Source: Methylobacterium sp. (GTDB lineage: Bacteria; Pseudomonadota; Alphaproteobacteria; Rhizobiales; Beijerinckiaceae). From it: 64,000 bases of DNA. Shown piece by piece: positions 34,022 through 43,114 of this stretch (its first letter is position 1; each line of letters begins with the position of its first letter). The stretch covers positions 1-64,000 of the forward strand of contig NZ_JAIETD010000018.1 of assembly GCF_019745455.1 (NCBI RefSeq), read 5' to 3'. Position numbers and translations under genes: made by a program. Below the pieces are notes generated by a model. The model was not told the origin of the DNA and made no database searches. It worked only from the letters and a program-made list of their open reading frames with translations.

Positions 34022-36082
34022 TTGCAAGCGGTGCGACAGGCTGGCGACGTGGAGAAGTTCGACGAGGCGTCGCACGGCATCGCCGGCTGGCCCTTCGGAG
34101 ACTTCCACAAAGCGCCCCCGCTTCCGCAGAACCTTCCGAACGGCAATCGGTGGCCTCTGATTCTGGTCGTCGTGACGGGATCAGCATCGGAACGAGGCGA
34201 TGCCGCGACACTCGCTTCGGTGGAGCGTCAGGATTATCCGAATCTTCGAAGTCATCGGGTAGAATCCGGCTGTCTCCGCATCGCAGATGTGCTGGAATAC
34301 GAAGGCGCGGAGTTCTTCTTCGTCATTCGGTCCGGCGATCTTCTCGCTCCCGGCGCGCTCGCTGCCCTTGCTCTCCATGCGGCGCTGATGGGCGCTGACG
34401 TCGTGGCCGGCTTGCGCGTCCTGTTCGATCGAGGCGTGCTTGCGGTCGATGCCTCGGCGCAATCGCCGGGCCGGATGAGACCTGCACGCGCTCTTCTGGC
34501 TTCCGACATCGATCTTGCGGTTGGTGGCGACTGTCTCTGGAAGAGGGCGGCTGTCGTCGAGGCAGGCGGCAAGGGCATCGAGGCCACCGATCCGATGACG
34601 GATCTCTGGAATCGGCTGTCCGAGCAAGGAGCCGAGTTCGCCCGCATCGGACGGCCTGTCCTGCTTCAGCGTTATCCGCGCGGCTCGCTGCCGTCCGCGT
34701 ATGGGAGCCGGTCGATCGTAGCCCTCACGGATACGGGTTACACCGCAGGTGCCGGCATCGCTCATCGGCGCCTTGCCGAGGCCCTTGGCCTCGCCCACCA
34801 TCGCCTGACACATGTGGAGTTGAGGTCTGAATCGCCTGCAGCAGCGGCGGAGTGGACCAATTCGTTCCCGAAGACCGAGGCCGCTATCGCTGCAGGCGGT
34901 CACGACCTCGTTCTGGCGGGCAATCTCCATGGTGCGACCCGGAGTAACGACATTCTGGGGCGTCTCGGTGCCTCCCTGCCCGTGGCGGCTGTTCTTCACG
35001 ACCTCTTCCCCCTTACGGGCCGCTGCGCCTTTCCGCAGAGCTGCGCGCTGATCGCCTCGGGATGCGACGCGCGGTGCCCCACCCCCGATCATTACCCACA
35101 GCTTCCGCCGACCCGCATCGCTGAGGTCTATGCCCGCAAGCGCGCCGTGCTCGAGGCCCCTGGCGGCCCGATGCTGCTGGCCAATTCGGCCTGGACCGCA
35201 ATGGCGGCCCGGCACCTTGCCGGAAACGATGCCGGCGTTTTCGAGATGGACCTCGCCTTCCCGACGGGCGTGTTTCGTCCGGAAAGCAAGGCTGTGCTTC
35301 GCCAGAGGCTGGGACTGCCGGAAGACGACGTGATCGTGATGTTCGGCGCTGTCATCGTCGACGCGCCGGGAAAGGGCTTTGCCGACCTGTCGGTGGCTCT
35401 GAAGGCCATAGCCAGGCCCGGTATCCGCTTCGTGGCAGCCGGACGGCTCGACGACCCATCCGTCTTCGGCCTGCCGGACCTGATCGCGACGGGGCCGATC
35501 GGGGACGAGGCCCGCCTGGCCGAATGGTATGGCGCCTGCGACATCTACATCACCGCCAGCCAGACCGAGACTTTGGGGCAGACGCCGGTGGAGGCGGGCT
35601 TATGCGGTACGCCGACCGTCGCATATCGCTCCTGCGGATTGACCACGGCCGTCATCGACGGCGTATCGGGATTGTTGACGCCCGTGCGGGCATCAGACCT
35701 CGTGAGCAGTATCGAACGCCTGATCGCAGACCCGGAACTTCGCCGCAATCTCGGCGCCTGGGGCCGCATCGCCTTGGAGAACCGCAACAGCTACGCTGCT
35801 GCTGCCCTCAGGATGCACGATATCCTGGAGGTCTGGCTCGGACCCCTTCCCGGTACTGCAGGGGCAAGAATTCGGTTCTCCCCCGATCTCATGAGATACT
35901 TTGCGTTCTCTGCCGATCGCTACGAGGGAAACGCAGCAACGCTGCAGGTATCGTCCCATCCTGCGCTGCGGCGCCTGAGGCGCGTCAAGCACAGGCTGAT
36001 GGGGCGAGGTCAGCCATTCTGGCTCAGGAGGCTCATCTACCTTGCGAGCCTCCTGAGCCGCCTTCGGACCGGATCTTCCTGA
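34022..36082 (+). CDS. Two-domain glycosyltransferase (GT2-like + GT4)
   Basis: A 686-residue glycosyltransferase. Residues about 45-200 resemble a degenerate GT2 domain (LASVERQDYPNL, EFFFVIRSGDLLAPGAL). From about 240 onward is a GT4-like GT-B fold, with the donor-site segment ITASQTETLGQTPVEAGLCGTPTVAYRSCGL near 515-545. It probably adds sugars to a cell-surface polysaccharide. The start is a TTG at 34022, the first acceptable start after the tRNA. The next glycosyltransferase gene overlaps the stop by one base. Confidence 0.85.
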   Translation: MQAVRQAGDVEKFDEASHGIAGWPFGDFHKAPPLPQNLPNGNRWPLILVVVTGSASERGDAATLASVERQDYPNLRSHRVESGCLRIADVLEYEGAEFFFVIRSGDLLAPGALAALALHAALMGADVVAGLRVLFDRGVLAVDASAQSPGRMRPARALLASDIDLAVGGDCLWKRAAVVEAGGKGIEATDPMTDLWNRLSEQGAEFARIGRPVLLQRYPRGSLPSAYGSRSIVALTDTGYTAGAGIAHRRLAEALGLAHHRLTHVELRSESPAAAAEWTNSFPKTEAAIAAGGHDLVLAGNLHGATRSNDILGRLGASLPVAAVLHDLFPLTGRCAFPQSCALIASGCDARCPTPDHYPQLPPTRIAEVYARKRAVLEAPGGPMLLANSAWTAMAARHLAGNDAGVFEMDLAFPTGVFRPESKAVLRQRLGLPEDDVIVMFGAVIVDAPGKGFADLSVALKAIARPGIRFVAAGRLDDPSVFGLPDLIATGPIGDEARLAEWYGACDIYITASQTETLGQTPVEAGLCGTPTVAYRSCGLTTAVIDGVSGLLTPVRASDLVSSIERLIADPELRRNLGAWGRIALENRNSYAAAALRMHDILEVWLGPLPGTAGARIRFSPDLMRYFAFSADRYEGNAATLQVSSHPALRRLRRVKHRLMGRGQPFWLRRLIYLASLLSRLRTGSS

Positions 36083-37173
36083 TGCGCGAGACACCGGCGA
36101 CGCGGCGGATCTTCATCGACCAGACTCATCTACGCGGCCACGTCACCGGCATCGAGCGGGTGGCGATGGATCTCGTGGCCTCGCCGGCCCTGCGATCGCA
36201 TTCCGTCCGGGAGGTCACCAGTTCCGGCCTGATCAGCCTCGTCGCATGGCAGCAGGTCGGGTTGCCGGCTCTCGGGCTCGCTCACCGGTCCGCCCTCATC
36301 GTCTTTCCCGGGTTCCCTCCGGCTCCCCTCTCGCTCGCTCTCGGCAGTCGCTGCCTTGCCTATATCCACGACCTCTTCCTGCTGACGCGGCCGCGGGAGC
36401 TGAACTGGAAGAGCCGCCTCTACATGGCGCCGAGCTTCGCCCTGGCGGTACGGTTCGGCCGGCGCTTCTTCGTCAACTCATGTACGACCGGCAAGGCCCT
36501 TCGGACCCGGTGCCGGCGCGATGCCCTCGTGGCGCTGCTTCGCCCTCCGGTCCGCGACGTGTTCGGGCTCTCGGACCTCTCAGGGCCGGCCGAGTACCGT
36601 GACGGCGAACCCGTTCGGCTTCTTGCCATCGGGACGATCGAGCCGCGCAAGGATTACGGAGCGGCCATCGCTATCGCGGCGGCCCTCAACGCCGGCGGCA
36701 TCCGGACAGAGTTGCACATCGTCGGCCGAACGGGATGGGGCGAGCACGCCTTCCTCGCCGAACCGCCGCCATTCCTCACCCTGCACGGGTACCTCGACGA
36801 AGCCGCGCTGAGGACCCTGGCCGGACGTTGTCACCTCCTCATTTCCACGTCGCGGGCCGAGGGCCTCGGCTTGCCGCTGCTCGAAGTTCAGCATGGCGGC
36901 CTGCCGGTGGTGGCTCCCGCGGGCGAGGTCTTCGACGAGGTGCTCGGGGAGTCCGGGTTGTTCATCACCCCCGGCGAGCCTGCCGCCGCGGCAGCGACGC
37001 TGGCGACAGCGCTTCGATCCGGCCGGACGCGCGAGATGGCGAGCCGGGCCCGTCCGAACGTTGCGCGTTGGAACGCTCTTGCTCGTGCGGATTCAGGGCG
37101 CTTCCAGGCCTTCCTCGCCCAAGGGATCGACGCCTACCGGGACGACCCGGCGGGAGTGGTCGCACCCTCCTGA
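36082..37173 (+). CDS. GT4-family glycosyltransferase
   Basis: A 363-residue GT4 glycosyltransferase. Landmarks are an N-terminal IDQTHLRGHVTGIERVAMDL, then LLAIGTIEPRKDYGAAI near 173-190 and the donor-site motif STSRAEGLGLPLLEVQHGGLPVVAP near 255-280. The ATG overlaps the previous stop by one base (TGATG), so the two genes are translationally coupled. Its role is presumably the next step in the same surface polysaccharide. Upstream in-frame sequence overlaps the previous gene and is not counted. Confidence 0.92.
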   Translation: MRETPATRRIFIDQTHLRGHVTGIERVAMDLVASPALRSHSVREVTSSGLISLVAWQQVGLPALGLAHRSALIVFPGFPPAPLSLALGSRCLAYIHDLFLLTRPRELNWKSRLYMAPSFALAVRFGRRFFVNSCTTGKALRTRCRRDALVALLRPPVRDVFGLSDLSGPAEYRDGEPVRLLAIGTIEPRKDYGAAIAIAAALNAGGIRTELHIVGRTGWGEHAFLAEPPPFLTLHGYLDEAALRTLAGRCHLLISTSRAEGLGLPLLEVQHGGLPVVAPAGEVFDEVLGESGLFITPGEPAAAAATLATALRSGRTREMASRARPNVARWNALARADSGRFQAFLAQGIDAYRDDPAGVVAPS

Positions 37174-37451
37174 GCCAGCGGGCCGAATTGCTCACCGTTC
37201 ACAGCTAACTCGGCAAAGTCGGTCTACTCGGTAACGTGCCGCGTTGACGGGCCCGCAACGATCCCGACTCGTTAGAGGCGCGCTCGCGGCTCTCATCGGT
37301 GCCGCAGCGCCGTTCTGCGCTGGCATGCGGGATGCGGAAGGACCTTCGCCCTCGGCCTTTGCAGGGCATCGTGGTTCAGAATGGGACAGTCCCGTTCCAA
37401 GACGTCACGATCAGGATGACCGTGCGGCGGACGGTTCAGGGAACGCAACAG

Positions 37452-38918
37452 ATGTTTGAGTTCGGGACCAACATCAGAGGTGAACCGGTGCAGGTGGTGG
37501 CAGAGGATCGAAGCCTCGATGCCAAGACCGTCTTTCGGCGCCTGAGGCAGGGTTTCGGCTTCATCGTCCTCGGCGTTCTGTTCATGGTCACCATGGCGGT
37601 GGCGACCCTGACGATGCTGCCCCCTCGCTATACGTCGAGCATCCAAATCCTCGTCGACCCGGCCGACCTGCGTGTCCTCGACAACGACATCAGCAGCCGG
37701 ACGCCTCAGGCCGATAGCGGCGTGTCCCTGGCGGAGAGTCAGGTCCGCGTGATCCAGTCGGACAACGTCCTGCGGCGCGTCGTGCGCAAGCTCGACCTCG
37801 CCGCGGATGACGAGTTCCTACGTCCACCCTCCTCCAGCCCCCTGATCAATGGGGTGAAGCAGGTGCTGGGGATGGAGGCGCCCCTGGCGGGGCGAGACCC
37901 AGTGAACCTTGCCCTCGATTCCCTCAAGCTGAAGACCACGGTGCGGCGTCCCGAGCGCACCTTCGTGATCGACGTCACCGTCGAAACCACTGTTCCTGAG
38001 AAGTCGGCCACAATCGCCAATACGATCGGCGAGGCCTTCTTCGCGGAAGAGGCGGCGGCGCGGACCGAGGTCGCCCGCCGCGCATCGGAATCCTTGAGCG
38101 GTCGTCTCGCCGCCCTTCGGCAGGGTGTCGAGGACGCGGAACGGAAGGTCGTCCGCTATCGCCAGGACAACAAGCTCGTGAGCACCAGTGGCCGGCTTCT
38201 TTCCGACCAGCAGCTCGGTGACCTCAACCAGCAGCTCGTCACCGCCTCGATCCGCGCCGCCGAGGCCCGCCAGCGCCTCGATCAGGCCAAGCGCATGAGG
38301 GCCGGCGAGGCAGGGACGTCGCTGCCAGAGATGCTCCAATCCCTCGAGATGCAGAACCTCCGCCAGCAATACGCTACGCTGTCGCGTAACACCGCCGAGC
38401 TCGCCACGCGGCTGGGCGAGCGCCATCCCGCGATGGCCGAGCAATACGCGCAGCAGCGCGACCTTCAGCGCCTGATCCAGCGCGAGAAGGAGCGGATCAT
38501 CGACACGTCCCAGAAGGACTACGACCGGGCAGCGGCCAGCGAAGCCACGATCCGCAAGAGTCTGGAGGCGGCCAAGACCGAGACCGCGACCAACGACCGC
38601 GCCAATGTCGGCCTGCGCGAGCTGGAGCGAGAACTCGAATCCCGCAAGGCGGTCTACGAGACCTTCCTGCGACGGTCCGGCGAGACGAAGGAGCAGGAGC
38701 GGCTCAACAACGCGAATGTCCGCATCATCTCATCAGCGACGCCGGCGCGCGTACGCAGTTGGCCGCCTTCCCCCAAGATCATTCTGCCGATAGCTCTGGC
38801 CATCGGTGCGGCTCTCGGCGCCGGCATCGCGCTCCTTCTCGGCGCAGGTCGAGACCGTCGGCGGTCGAGGCACGGAAACGTCGCTCGGAGCCGAAGCTTC
38901 CGAGCCGTCGATGCGTGA
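37452..38918 (+). CDS. Wzz/GumC-like polysaccharide chain-length protein
   Basis: Inner-membrane protein of the Wzz/GumC-like group, which controls chain length or export of exopolysaccharide. The 488-residue protein has a first membrane segment at about 36-56, the Wzz-like YTSSIQILVDP region, a long helical periplasmic part (about 200-410) and a second membrane segment near the C-terminus (PKIILPIALAIGAALGAGIALLL). It lacks the C-terminal tyrosine kinase found in some homologues. I chose the ATG at 37452 because of an AGGGA site; an ATG at 37416 would add 12 residues. Confidence 0.88.
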   Translation: MFEFGTNIRGEPVQVVAEDRSLDAKTVFRRLRQGFGFIVLGVLFMVTMAVATLTMLPPRYTSSIQILVDPADLRVLDNDISSRTPQADSGVSLAESQVRVIQSDNVLRRVVRKLDLAADDEFLRPPSSSPLINGVKQVLGMEAPLAGRDPVNLALDSLKLKTTVRRPERTFVIDVTVETTVPEKSATIANTIGEAFFAEEAAARTEVARRASESLSGRLAALRQGVEDAERKVVRYRQDNKLVSTSGRLLSDQQLGDLNQQLVTASIRAAEARQRLDQAKRMRAGEAGTSLPEMLQSLEMQNLRQQYATLSRNTAELATRLGERHPAMAEQYAQQRDLQRLIQREKERIIDTSQKDYDRAAASEATIRKSLEAAKTETATNDRANVGLRELERELESRKAVYETFLRRSGETKEQERLNNANVRIISSATPARVRSWPPSPKIILPIALAIGAALGAGIALLLGAGRDRRRSRHGNVARSRSFRAVDA

Positions 38919-39173
38919 TACCTAGTTGCGATTGAACCTGGACGCGGGTGGGCCGCTTGTTGGAAATGGGTAATACCAGCCGATGTCACGTTGGACCGAT
39001 GCATGCATGTCCTCGCAGCGTGATGTTGCCATCGTCTCCTGGACGAAGGCGGTTGTTCGGCTCCGTGGAGATGCTGTGACTGTCAGTACGAATTCCCTCG
39101 AAAGGGTCGCTGTAGGTATGCGGGGCGAAGGATCTGCATCGATCGCCCCTGTCGCCATGACGGGACCATCGCC

Positions 39174-39971
39174 ATGGGCGTGACCCTTTTCGGTCTTGAA
39201 TTCGCGTCGGGCAGTGCCGCCGACATCCTCGCCACGGCCGGCATGACAGCCGCGGGCCGGCCGCGCCTCATCGTCACCGCCAACATGGATCATATCGTTA
39301 GCCTTTCCGAGAACGCGGCCTTTCGGCATGCCTATTCGGGCGCTGTGGCTCGAACACTCGACGGCATGCCGCTGGTCTGGCTCGCTCGCTTGAAGGGACA
39401 CAAACAGGCTCACCGCGTCACCGGGCACGACATCTTGGCAGCGGTTTTGGCGAGTCCTTGGACGGAAGACCGTCGGGTCTTTCTCGTCTGTTCTGACGAT
39501 CGCGTCGGAGACGCCGCTACCGAGCGGCTGCACCGAGCCGGGGCTGAGCCAGGATCGGTCGCGTTTGCGGTCCCTCCGCTCGGGTTCGAGCGGGACGCTG
39601 CCTATTCCTCATGGCTCGCGGCGGAGGTGAAGGCTCACGGGTCGACGCTCGTCATCATGGCGGTCGGAGCGCCGAAATCCGAGATTTGGGTCGATCAGCA
39701 GGGTGCTGCGATGGGTGCGCCGATCGTGGCGGCCGTCGGCGACGCATTGAGCGTGGCGGCGGGCCTACAGCCCCGCGCGCCGGTGTTCATGCAGCGGAAC
39801 GGCCTCGAATGGCTGTTCCGGTTCGTGCAGAATCCGAAACGATTGTTCCACCGTTATTTTGTCCGTTCATGGCGGTTCCTCGCCCTGATCGGTACGGAAC
39901 TGTCGGATGGACGAGGCGATCCTCCACCGACGCGCCGGAGCACGGCCGAGGAAGCAGCCTCGAAGATCTGA
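39174..39971 (+). CDS. WecB/TagA/CpsF-family glycosyltransferase
   Basis: A 265-residue member of the WecB/TagA/CpsF (GT26) family, which transfers N-acetylmannosamine-type or uronic sugars to lipid-linked intermediates. Typical segments are the N-terminal IVTANMDHIVSL, the LDGMPLVWLARLKG motif, and the C-terminal GAPKSEIWV and QRNGLEWLFRFVQNPKRLFHRYF. It closes the exopolysaccharide segment. The C-terminal 20 residues are of low complexity. Confidence 0.93.
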   Translation: MGVTLFGLEFASGSAADILATAGMTAAGRPRLIVTANMDHIVSLSENAAFRHAYSGAVARTLDGMPLVWLARLKGHKQAHRVTGHDILAAVLASPWTEDRRVFLVCSDDRVGDAATERLHRAGAEPGSVAFAVPPLGFERDAAYSSWLAAEVKAHGSTLVIMAVGAPKSEIWVDQQGAAMGAPIVAAVGDALSVAAGLQPRAPVFMQRNGLEWLFRFVQNPKRLFHRYFVRSWRFLALIGTELSDGRGDPPPTRRSTAEEAASKI

Positions 39972-40026
39972 AGCGACAGACCTCCTCCGCTCATGCGAAC
40001 GGCCGCACCGACCCACTGACTGAGCG

Positions 40027-40590
40027 TCAGAAGAGTTCGGGATGCCGGAGCCTGAGGGCAAGGAGCAGCGTGAGCGTCTTCATATCGGTGAGTTCTCCGG
40101 CATCGCTCATAGCCGCCAGCGTCGCGAGCTCGATCTCACGGACGATGATGTTCTCCTGCTCCTCGGCGAGCCCGCCACCACTACCGTGACGATCCTTGGC
40201 GCGGTAAGGCCCGAGGTAGAGGTCCATCTGCTCGGTGGAGATACCGGGCATGCTCCAGACGGTGCCGACATGTTCGAGGGCGCCGAGCGTCACACCCACC
40301 TCCTCACTCGCTTCCCGCTTCGCCCCCTCTTCCGGGTCGTTCTCGTCGAGCAGGCCTGCAGGCACCTCGATCAAGGACGTGATGCCCGAGGCGAGGAAAG
40401 CAGGCGGCCGGAACTGCTCGACGAGAAGAGCGACTTTGCGATCCGGGTCGTAGGGCAGGACGGCGACGGCGCGGCCATGATCCTCGATCTCGCGCTTGAT
40501 GCGGCTTCCATCCGCCAGCGTGATGTCCGCGACGAGGAACCGGCTCCATCCGTCGTGAACGATGCGCGTGCCGCCAATCGTTGGTGCCAT
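40027..40590 (-). CDS. NUDIX hydrolase (ADP-ribose pyrophosphatase-like)
   Basis: A 187-residue NUDIX hydrolase with the box GX5EX7REX2EEXGX at 79-100 (AGLLDENDPEEGAKREASEE). The preceding LVEQFRPPAFLASGITSLIEVPAG resembles the ADP-ribose pyrophosphatase subgroup (NudF/NudE), so nucleoside-diphosphate-sugar hydrolysis is likely. The start at 40590 follows a GAGAGGGACAGG ribosome-site sequence. The frame continues further upstream but overlaps no conserved residues. Confidence 0.9.
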   Translation of the reverse strand: MAPTIGGTRIVHDGWSRFLVADITLADGSRIKREIEDHGRAVAVLPYDPDRKVALLVEQFRPPAFLASGITSLIEVPAGLLDENDPEEGAKREASEEVGVTLGALEHVGTVWSMPGISTEQMDLYLGPYRAKDRHGSGGGLAEEQENIIVREIELATLAAMSDAGELTDMKTLTLLLALRLRHPELF

Positions 40591-40717
40591 CCTGTCCCTC
40601 TCTCGTCCTGCATGCGGTGAAGCGTCGATAGTCAGGACGTTCTGCGCATCCCGGGTCGATACCAACCAAGATAGCGCATGAATGAGGCCGACCGACCGAA
40701 GGACCTTCGAGCGCCGG

Positions 40718-40978
40718 CTAGGGACCGACTGGATCGTGACGTCGAATGGTGAAACGTAGAGCGGCCCCTGCCCTCTCCTGATCTTCCAGGTGATCGCCTT
40801 CCTCAAGCACGAGATGGGGAATATCGATCGCTGCCAGTGGATCGGTGCAAGTGACGGTGATGGTGGCACCAGGGGTGAGCGACCGCAGGGCACGGCGCGT
40901 GCGAAGGACCGGAAGCGGACACTTCAGGCCCGTGAGATCCAGCTCCAGACGATGTCCCGAATCGGTCATCTCACGCAC
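40718..40978 (-). CDS. TusA-family sulfur carrier
   Basis: An 86-residue TusA/SirA-like protein. The signature is LDLTGLKCPLPVLRTRRAL with the sulfur-carrying cysteine at C20. Such proteins relay persulfide sulfur for tRNA thiolation and molybdenum-cofactor synthesis. It lies 127 bp upstream of the NUDIX gene on the same strand. Naming it tusA itself would be a guess, since several paralogues are common. Confidence 0.9.
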   Translation of the reverse strand: MREMTDSGHRLELDLTGLKCPLPVLRTRRALRSLTPGATITVTCTDPLAAIDIPHLVLEEGDHLEDQERAGAALRFTIRRHDPVGP

Positions 40979-40995
40979 TCCATCACGTCATGCGA

Positions 40996-41028
40996 AAGCC
41001 CCGCCCTCGATGTTCGAGGACGGGGCTT
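40996..41028 (-). terminator. Hairpin downstream of the Gly/Tyr-rich gene
   Basis: Stem AAGCCCCG (40996-41003) / CGGGGCTT (41021-41028) with an inner CCTCGA/TCGAGG pair. On the minus strand it is followed by only a short TTTC, so it is a modest terminator candidate for the gene ending at 41078. Confidence 0.5.
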
Positions 41029-41077
41029 CATCGGTAGAGTTGGACCTGGTCAGACGGCCCGCTCGAGGCCGTAATGC

Positions 41078-41497
41078 TCAGTAGCCGTAGTAACCGTAGC
41101 CGTGGGACGGATAGCCATAGCCGTAGACCGGACGGGCGTATCCGTAACCGTAGGCAGGTCGGGCATAGCCGTACCCGTAGGCCGGACGGGCATAGCCGTA
41201 ATCGTAGTAGCCGTAGCGAGGTGCGGCGCTCGCGGCGAGGGCGCCGCCGATGATGCCGAGGGCCGCACCGGCCGCCAGGGCACCGCCGACGCCGACGCCG
41301 CGACGGCCGTAACCGCGGCCATAGCCCCCGCCATAGTAACCGCCGCGATAACGAACCTCTTCGACGTGACCAGCCTGGCCGGCGATCTGCGCTGACGTCA
41401 CCGCTGCGAGCGGAGCCGCCTGAGCCGGGGTGAACGAGCCGGCCATCATGCCGATGGCGGTCGTTCCGGCGAGGGCGGCGGTCAGGATGCGCGACAT
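41078..41497 (-). CDS. Exported Gly/Tyr-rich repeat protein
   Basis: A 139-residue protein with a signal peptide (MSRILTAALAGTTAIGMMAGSFTPAQA). The mature part has a YRGGYYGGGYGRGYGRRG stretch, a hydrophobic GGALAAGAALGIIGGALAASAA segment, then three tandem 9-residue units GYARPAYGY / GYARPAYGY / GYARPVYGY and a GYG-rich end. Similar exported proteins are frequent in Methylobacterium and Bradyrhizobium. An EcfG-type promoter ends 50 bp upstream of the start, so it is probably induced by general stress. Function unknown. Confidence 0.82.
   Translation of the reverse strand: MSRILTAALAGTTAIGMMAGSFTPAQAAPLAAVTSAQIAGQAGHVEEVRYRGGYYGGGYGRGYGRRGVGVGGALAAGAALGIIGGALAASAAPRYGYYDYGYARPAYGYGYARPAYGYGYARPVYGYGYPSHGYGYYGY
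41117..41197. repeat. 27-bp tandem repeats encoding GYARPxYGY
   Basis: Three in-frame 27-bp units in the Gly/Tyr-rich gene, with small differences between copies. Confidence 0.85.
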
Positions 41498-41546
41498 AGG
41501 GAAACCTCCATCTCGATAATGAGCCTAAAAGATCACTGACAAGATG

Positions 41547-41571
41547 AACCGTAACCGAACGCCTGAGTTCC
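41547..41571 (-). promoter_or_regulatory. EcfG-type general-stress promoter, Gly/Tyr-rich gene
   Basis: On the minus strand GGAAC (41571-41567), a 17-bp spacer and GTT (41549-41547). It ends 50 bp upstream of the start codon at 41497. Confidence 0.65.
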
Positions 41572-41616
41572 TTGCGTGCGCGCGAACACCGCGGAACCGG
41601 CGCTCTTCCGGTCGGG

Positions 41617-42984
41617 TTAAAATGCGCAGGTCTCGAAGGCGGGCTCTACCGAACGGTGCCACTCGCTCTCGAACTTGGCGAGCCGCTCCTCCGCCAGCGA
41701 ACGGCCGGCTGCGACGATTGCTTCGAGCGGTTGAAGGTAGATCGCCTCGTCACGTCCGTTGCCATCTCGCCGTGCGCGGGCAGTCAGCCCGCGGCGCGCG
41801 ATGGCGAGAGCCTCGGCCGCCACGGCACCGACACTCCGTCCTCCGATGCTGGCCGCGAGCCCGAGACGCGGCGCGGTTGCGCGCAGGGATTCGCGATCGG
41901 CTGCGCTCCATTCCTTAACAAGGTCGCTGCCGTCGGAGAGCGCGCGGGCATCGTACAGAAGGCCTACCCAGAAAGCGGCCTGCGCGGCGATCATCGCCGG
42001 ACCGCCGACATCGGCCCCACGCATCTCGATGAAGCGCTTCAGCCTCACCTCCGGAAAGGCGGTGGAGGCGTGGTTCGCCCAGTCGGAGACGGTGGCGTAC
42101 TCGCCCGGCATGGCCGCCAAGCGGCCGGCCATGAGATCGCGGAACGAGGCACCGGAGACATCGTGATAAGTCTCGCCGCGCTTCACGAAATACATCGGCA
42201 TGTCGAGGAGCCAGTCGACGTAAGTTTCGTAACCGAACCCCTCAGTGAAGGCCTGCGGCAGCATGCCAGTACGGTCCGGATCGGTGTGACGCCAGATTTC
42301 CGAGCGGCGCGACAGATAGCCGTTCGGGCGGCCATCCGTGAAGGGGGAGTTCGCGAAGAGGGCGGTCGCCACAGGCTGGAGCGCGAGCGCAACCCGCATC
42401 TTGGCGGCCATGTCGGCCTCCGAGCAGAAGTCGAGGTTGACCTGAACGGTGGCGGTCCTGAGCATCATGTCGAGGCCGAGAGTGCCGACCTTCGGCATGT
42501 AGGCCGCCATGATCCGGTAGCGACTTTTCGGCATGATCGGCGTCTGATCGCGGGTCCATTTCGGACTCATGCCGAGATCGAGGAAACCGATGCCGAGGGG
42601 TTTCGCTACGGCCGCAGCAGCCTCCAAATGGGTGTTCAGTTCCGCGAGCGTGTGGTGAACGTCGGGCAGCGGCGCCCCCGACAGCTCGAACTGCCCGCCC
42701 GGTTCGAGGGAGATCGCCCCGCCCTCGGCACCGGCGAGGCCGATGATATGCCCTGCATCCTCGATACCCTCCCAGCCGGTGCGCTCCTTGAGCCCTTCGA
42801 GGAGGGCGCGGATGCCGTTCTCGCCCTCGTAGGGGACGGGCCTGTTGCCGTCACGGTAGAACGGGATCTTCTCGTGCTCGGTGCCGATGGAGAAGCGCGA
42901 ACCCGGCTTCTCGCCGGCCGCGAACCAGGCGATCAACTCCGCACGCGTTGTGAGCGGCGTGGTGTCGGACGTGTCGCGCGCCAT
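41617..42984 (-). CDS. gshA: Glutamate-cysteine ligase GshA (plant/alphaproteobacterial type)
   Basis: First step of glutathione synthesis, joining glutamate and cysteine with ATP. The 455-residue protein is of the plant-like class common in alphaproteobacteria. Recognisable features are the N-terminal RFSIGTEHEKIPFY, with a metal-binding glutamate, GAISLEPGGQFELSGAPLP near residue 97, and PNGYLSRRSEIWRHTDPDRTG. The predicted long open frame on the opposite strand is a GC shadow. It is followed downstream by the divergently oriented small genes and preceded upstream by rsmE on the same strand. Confidence 0.96.
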   Translation of the reverse strand: MARDTSDTTPLTTRAELIAWFAAGEKPGSRFSIGTEHEKIPFYRDGNRPVPYEGENGIRALLEGLKERTGWEGIEDAGHIIGLAGAEGGAISLEPGGQFELSGAPLPDVHHTLAELNTHLEAAAAVAKPLGIGFLDLGMSPKWTRDQTPIMPKSRYRIMAAYMPKVGTLGLDMMLRTATVQVNLDFCSEADMAAKMRVALALQPVATALFANSPFTDGRPNGYLSRRSEIWRHTDPDRTGMLPQAFTEGFGYETYVDWLLDMPMYFVKRGETYHDVSGASFRDLMAGRLAAMPGEYATVSDWANHASTAFPEVRLKRFIEMRGADVGGPAMIAAQAAFWVGLLYDARALSDGSDLVKEWSAADRESLRATAPRLGLAASIGGRSVGAVAAEALAIARRGLTARARRDGNGRDEAIYLQPLEAIVAAGRSLAEERLAKFESEWHRSVEPAFETCAF

Positions 42985-43114
42985 GCGCTGCCTCGCGGTG
43001 AAGGAAGGGCCGTCCTCCGGTCAAGAGGCATGCCGTAAGGCGGGGCAAGCATGCCCCTTGGGTTGATGTCGCCTCCTTAGTCCAGCCGACAAGGTCGAAC
43101 AACGCGCCGCGACG

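Noticed and set aside
41594..41618. A second GGAAC...GTT match on the plus strand near 41594
   Set aside because: The spacer is 18 and it points into the 3' end of gshA with no gene on that strand to serve.
41572..43038. A 488-codon open frame on the plus strand
   Set aside because: Antisense to gshA, which is recognisable by motif and length. No known domain in the antisense frame.
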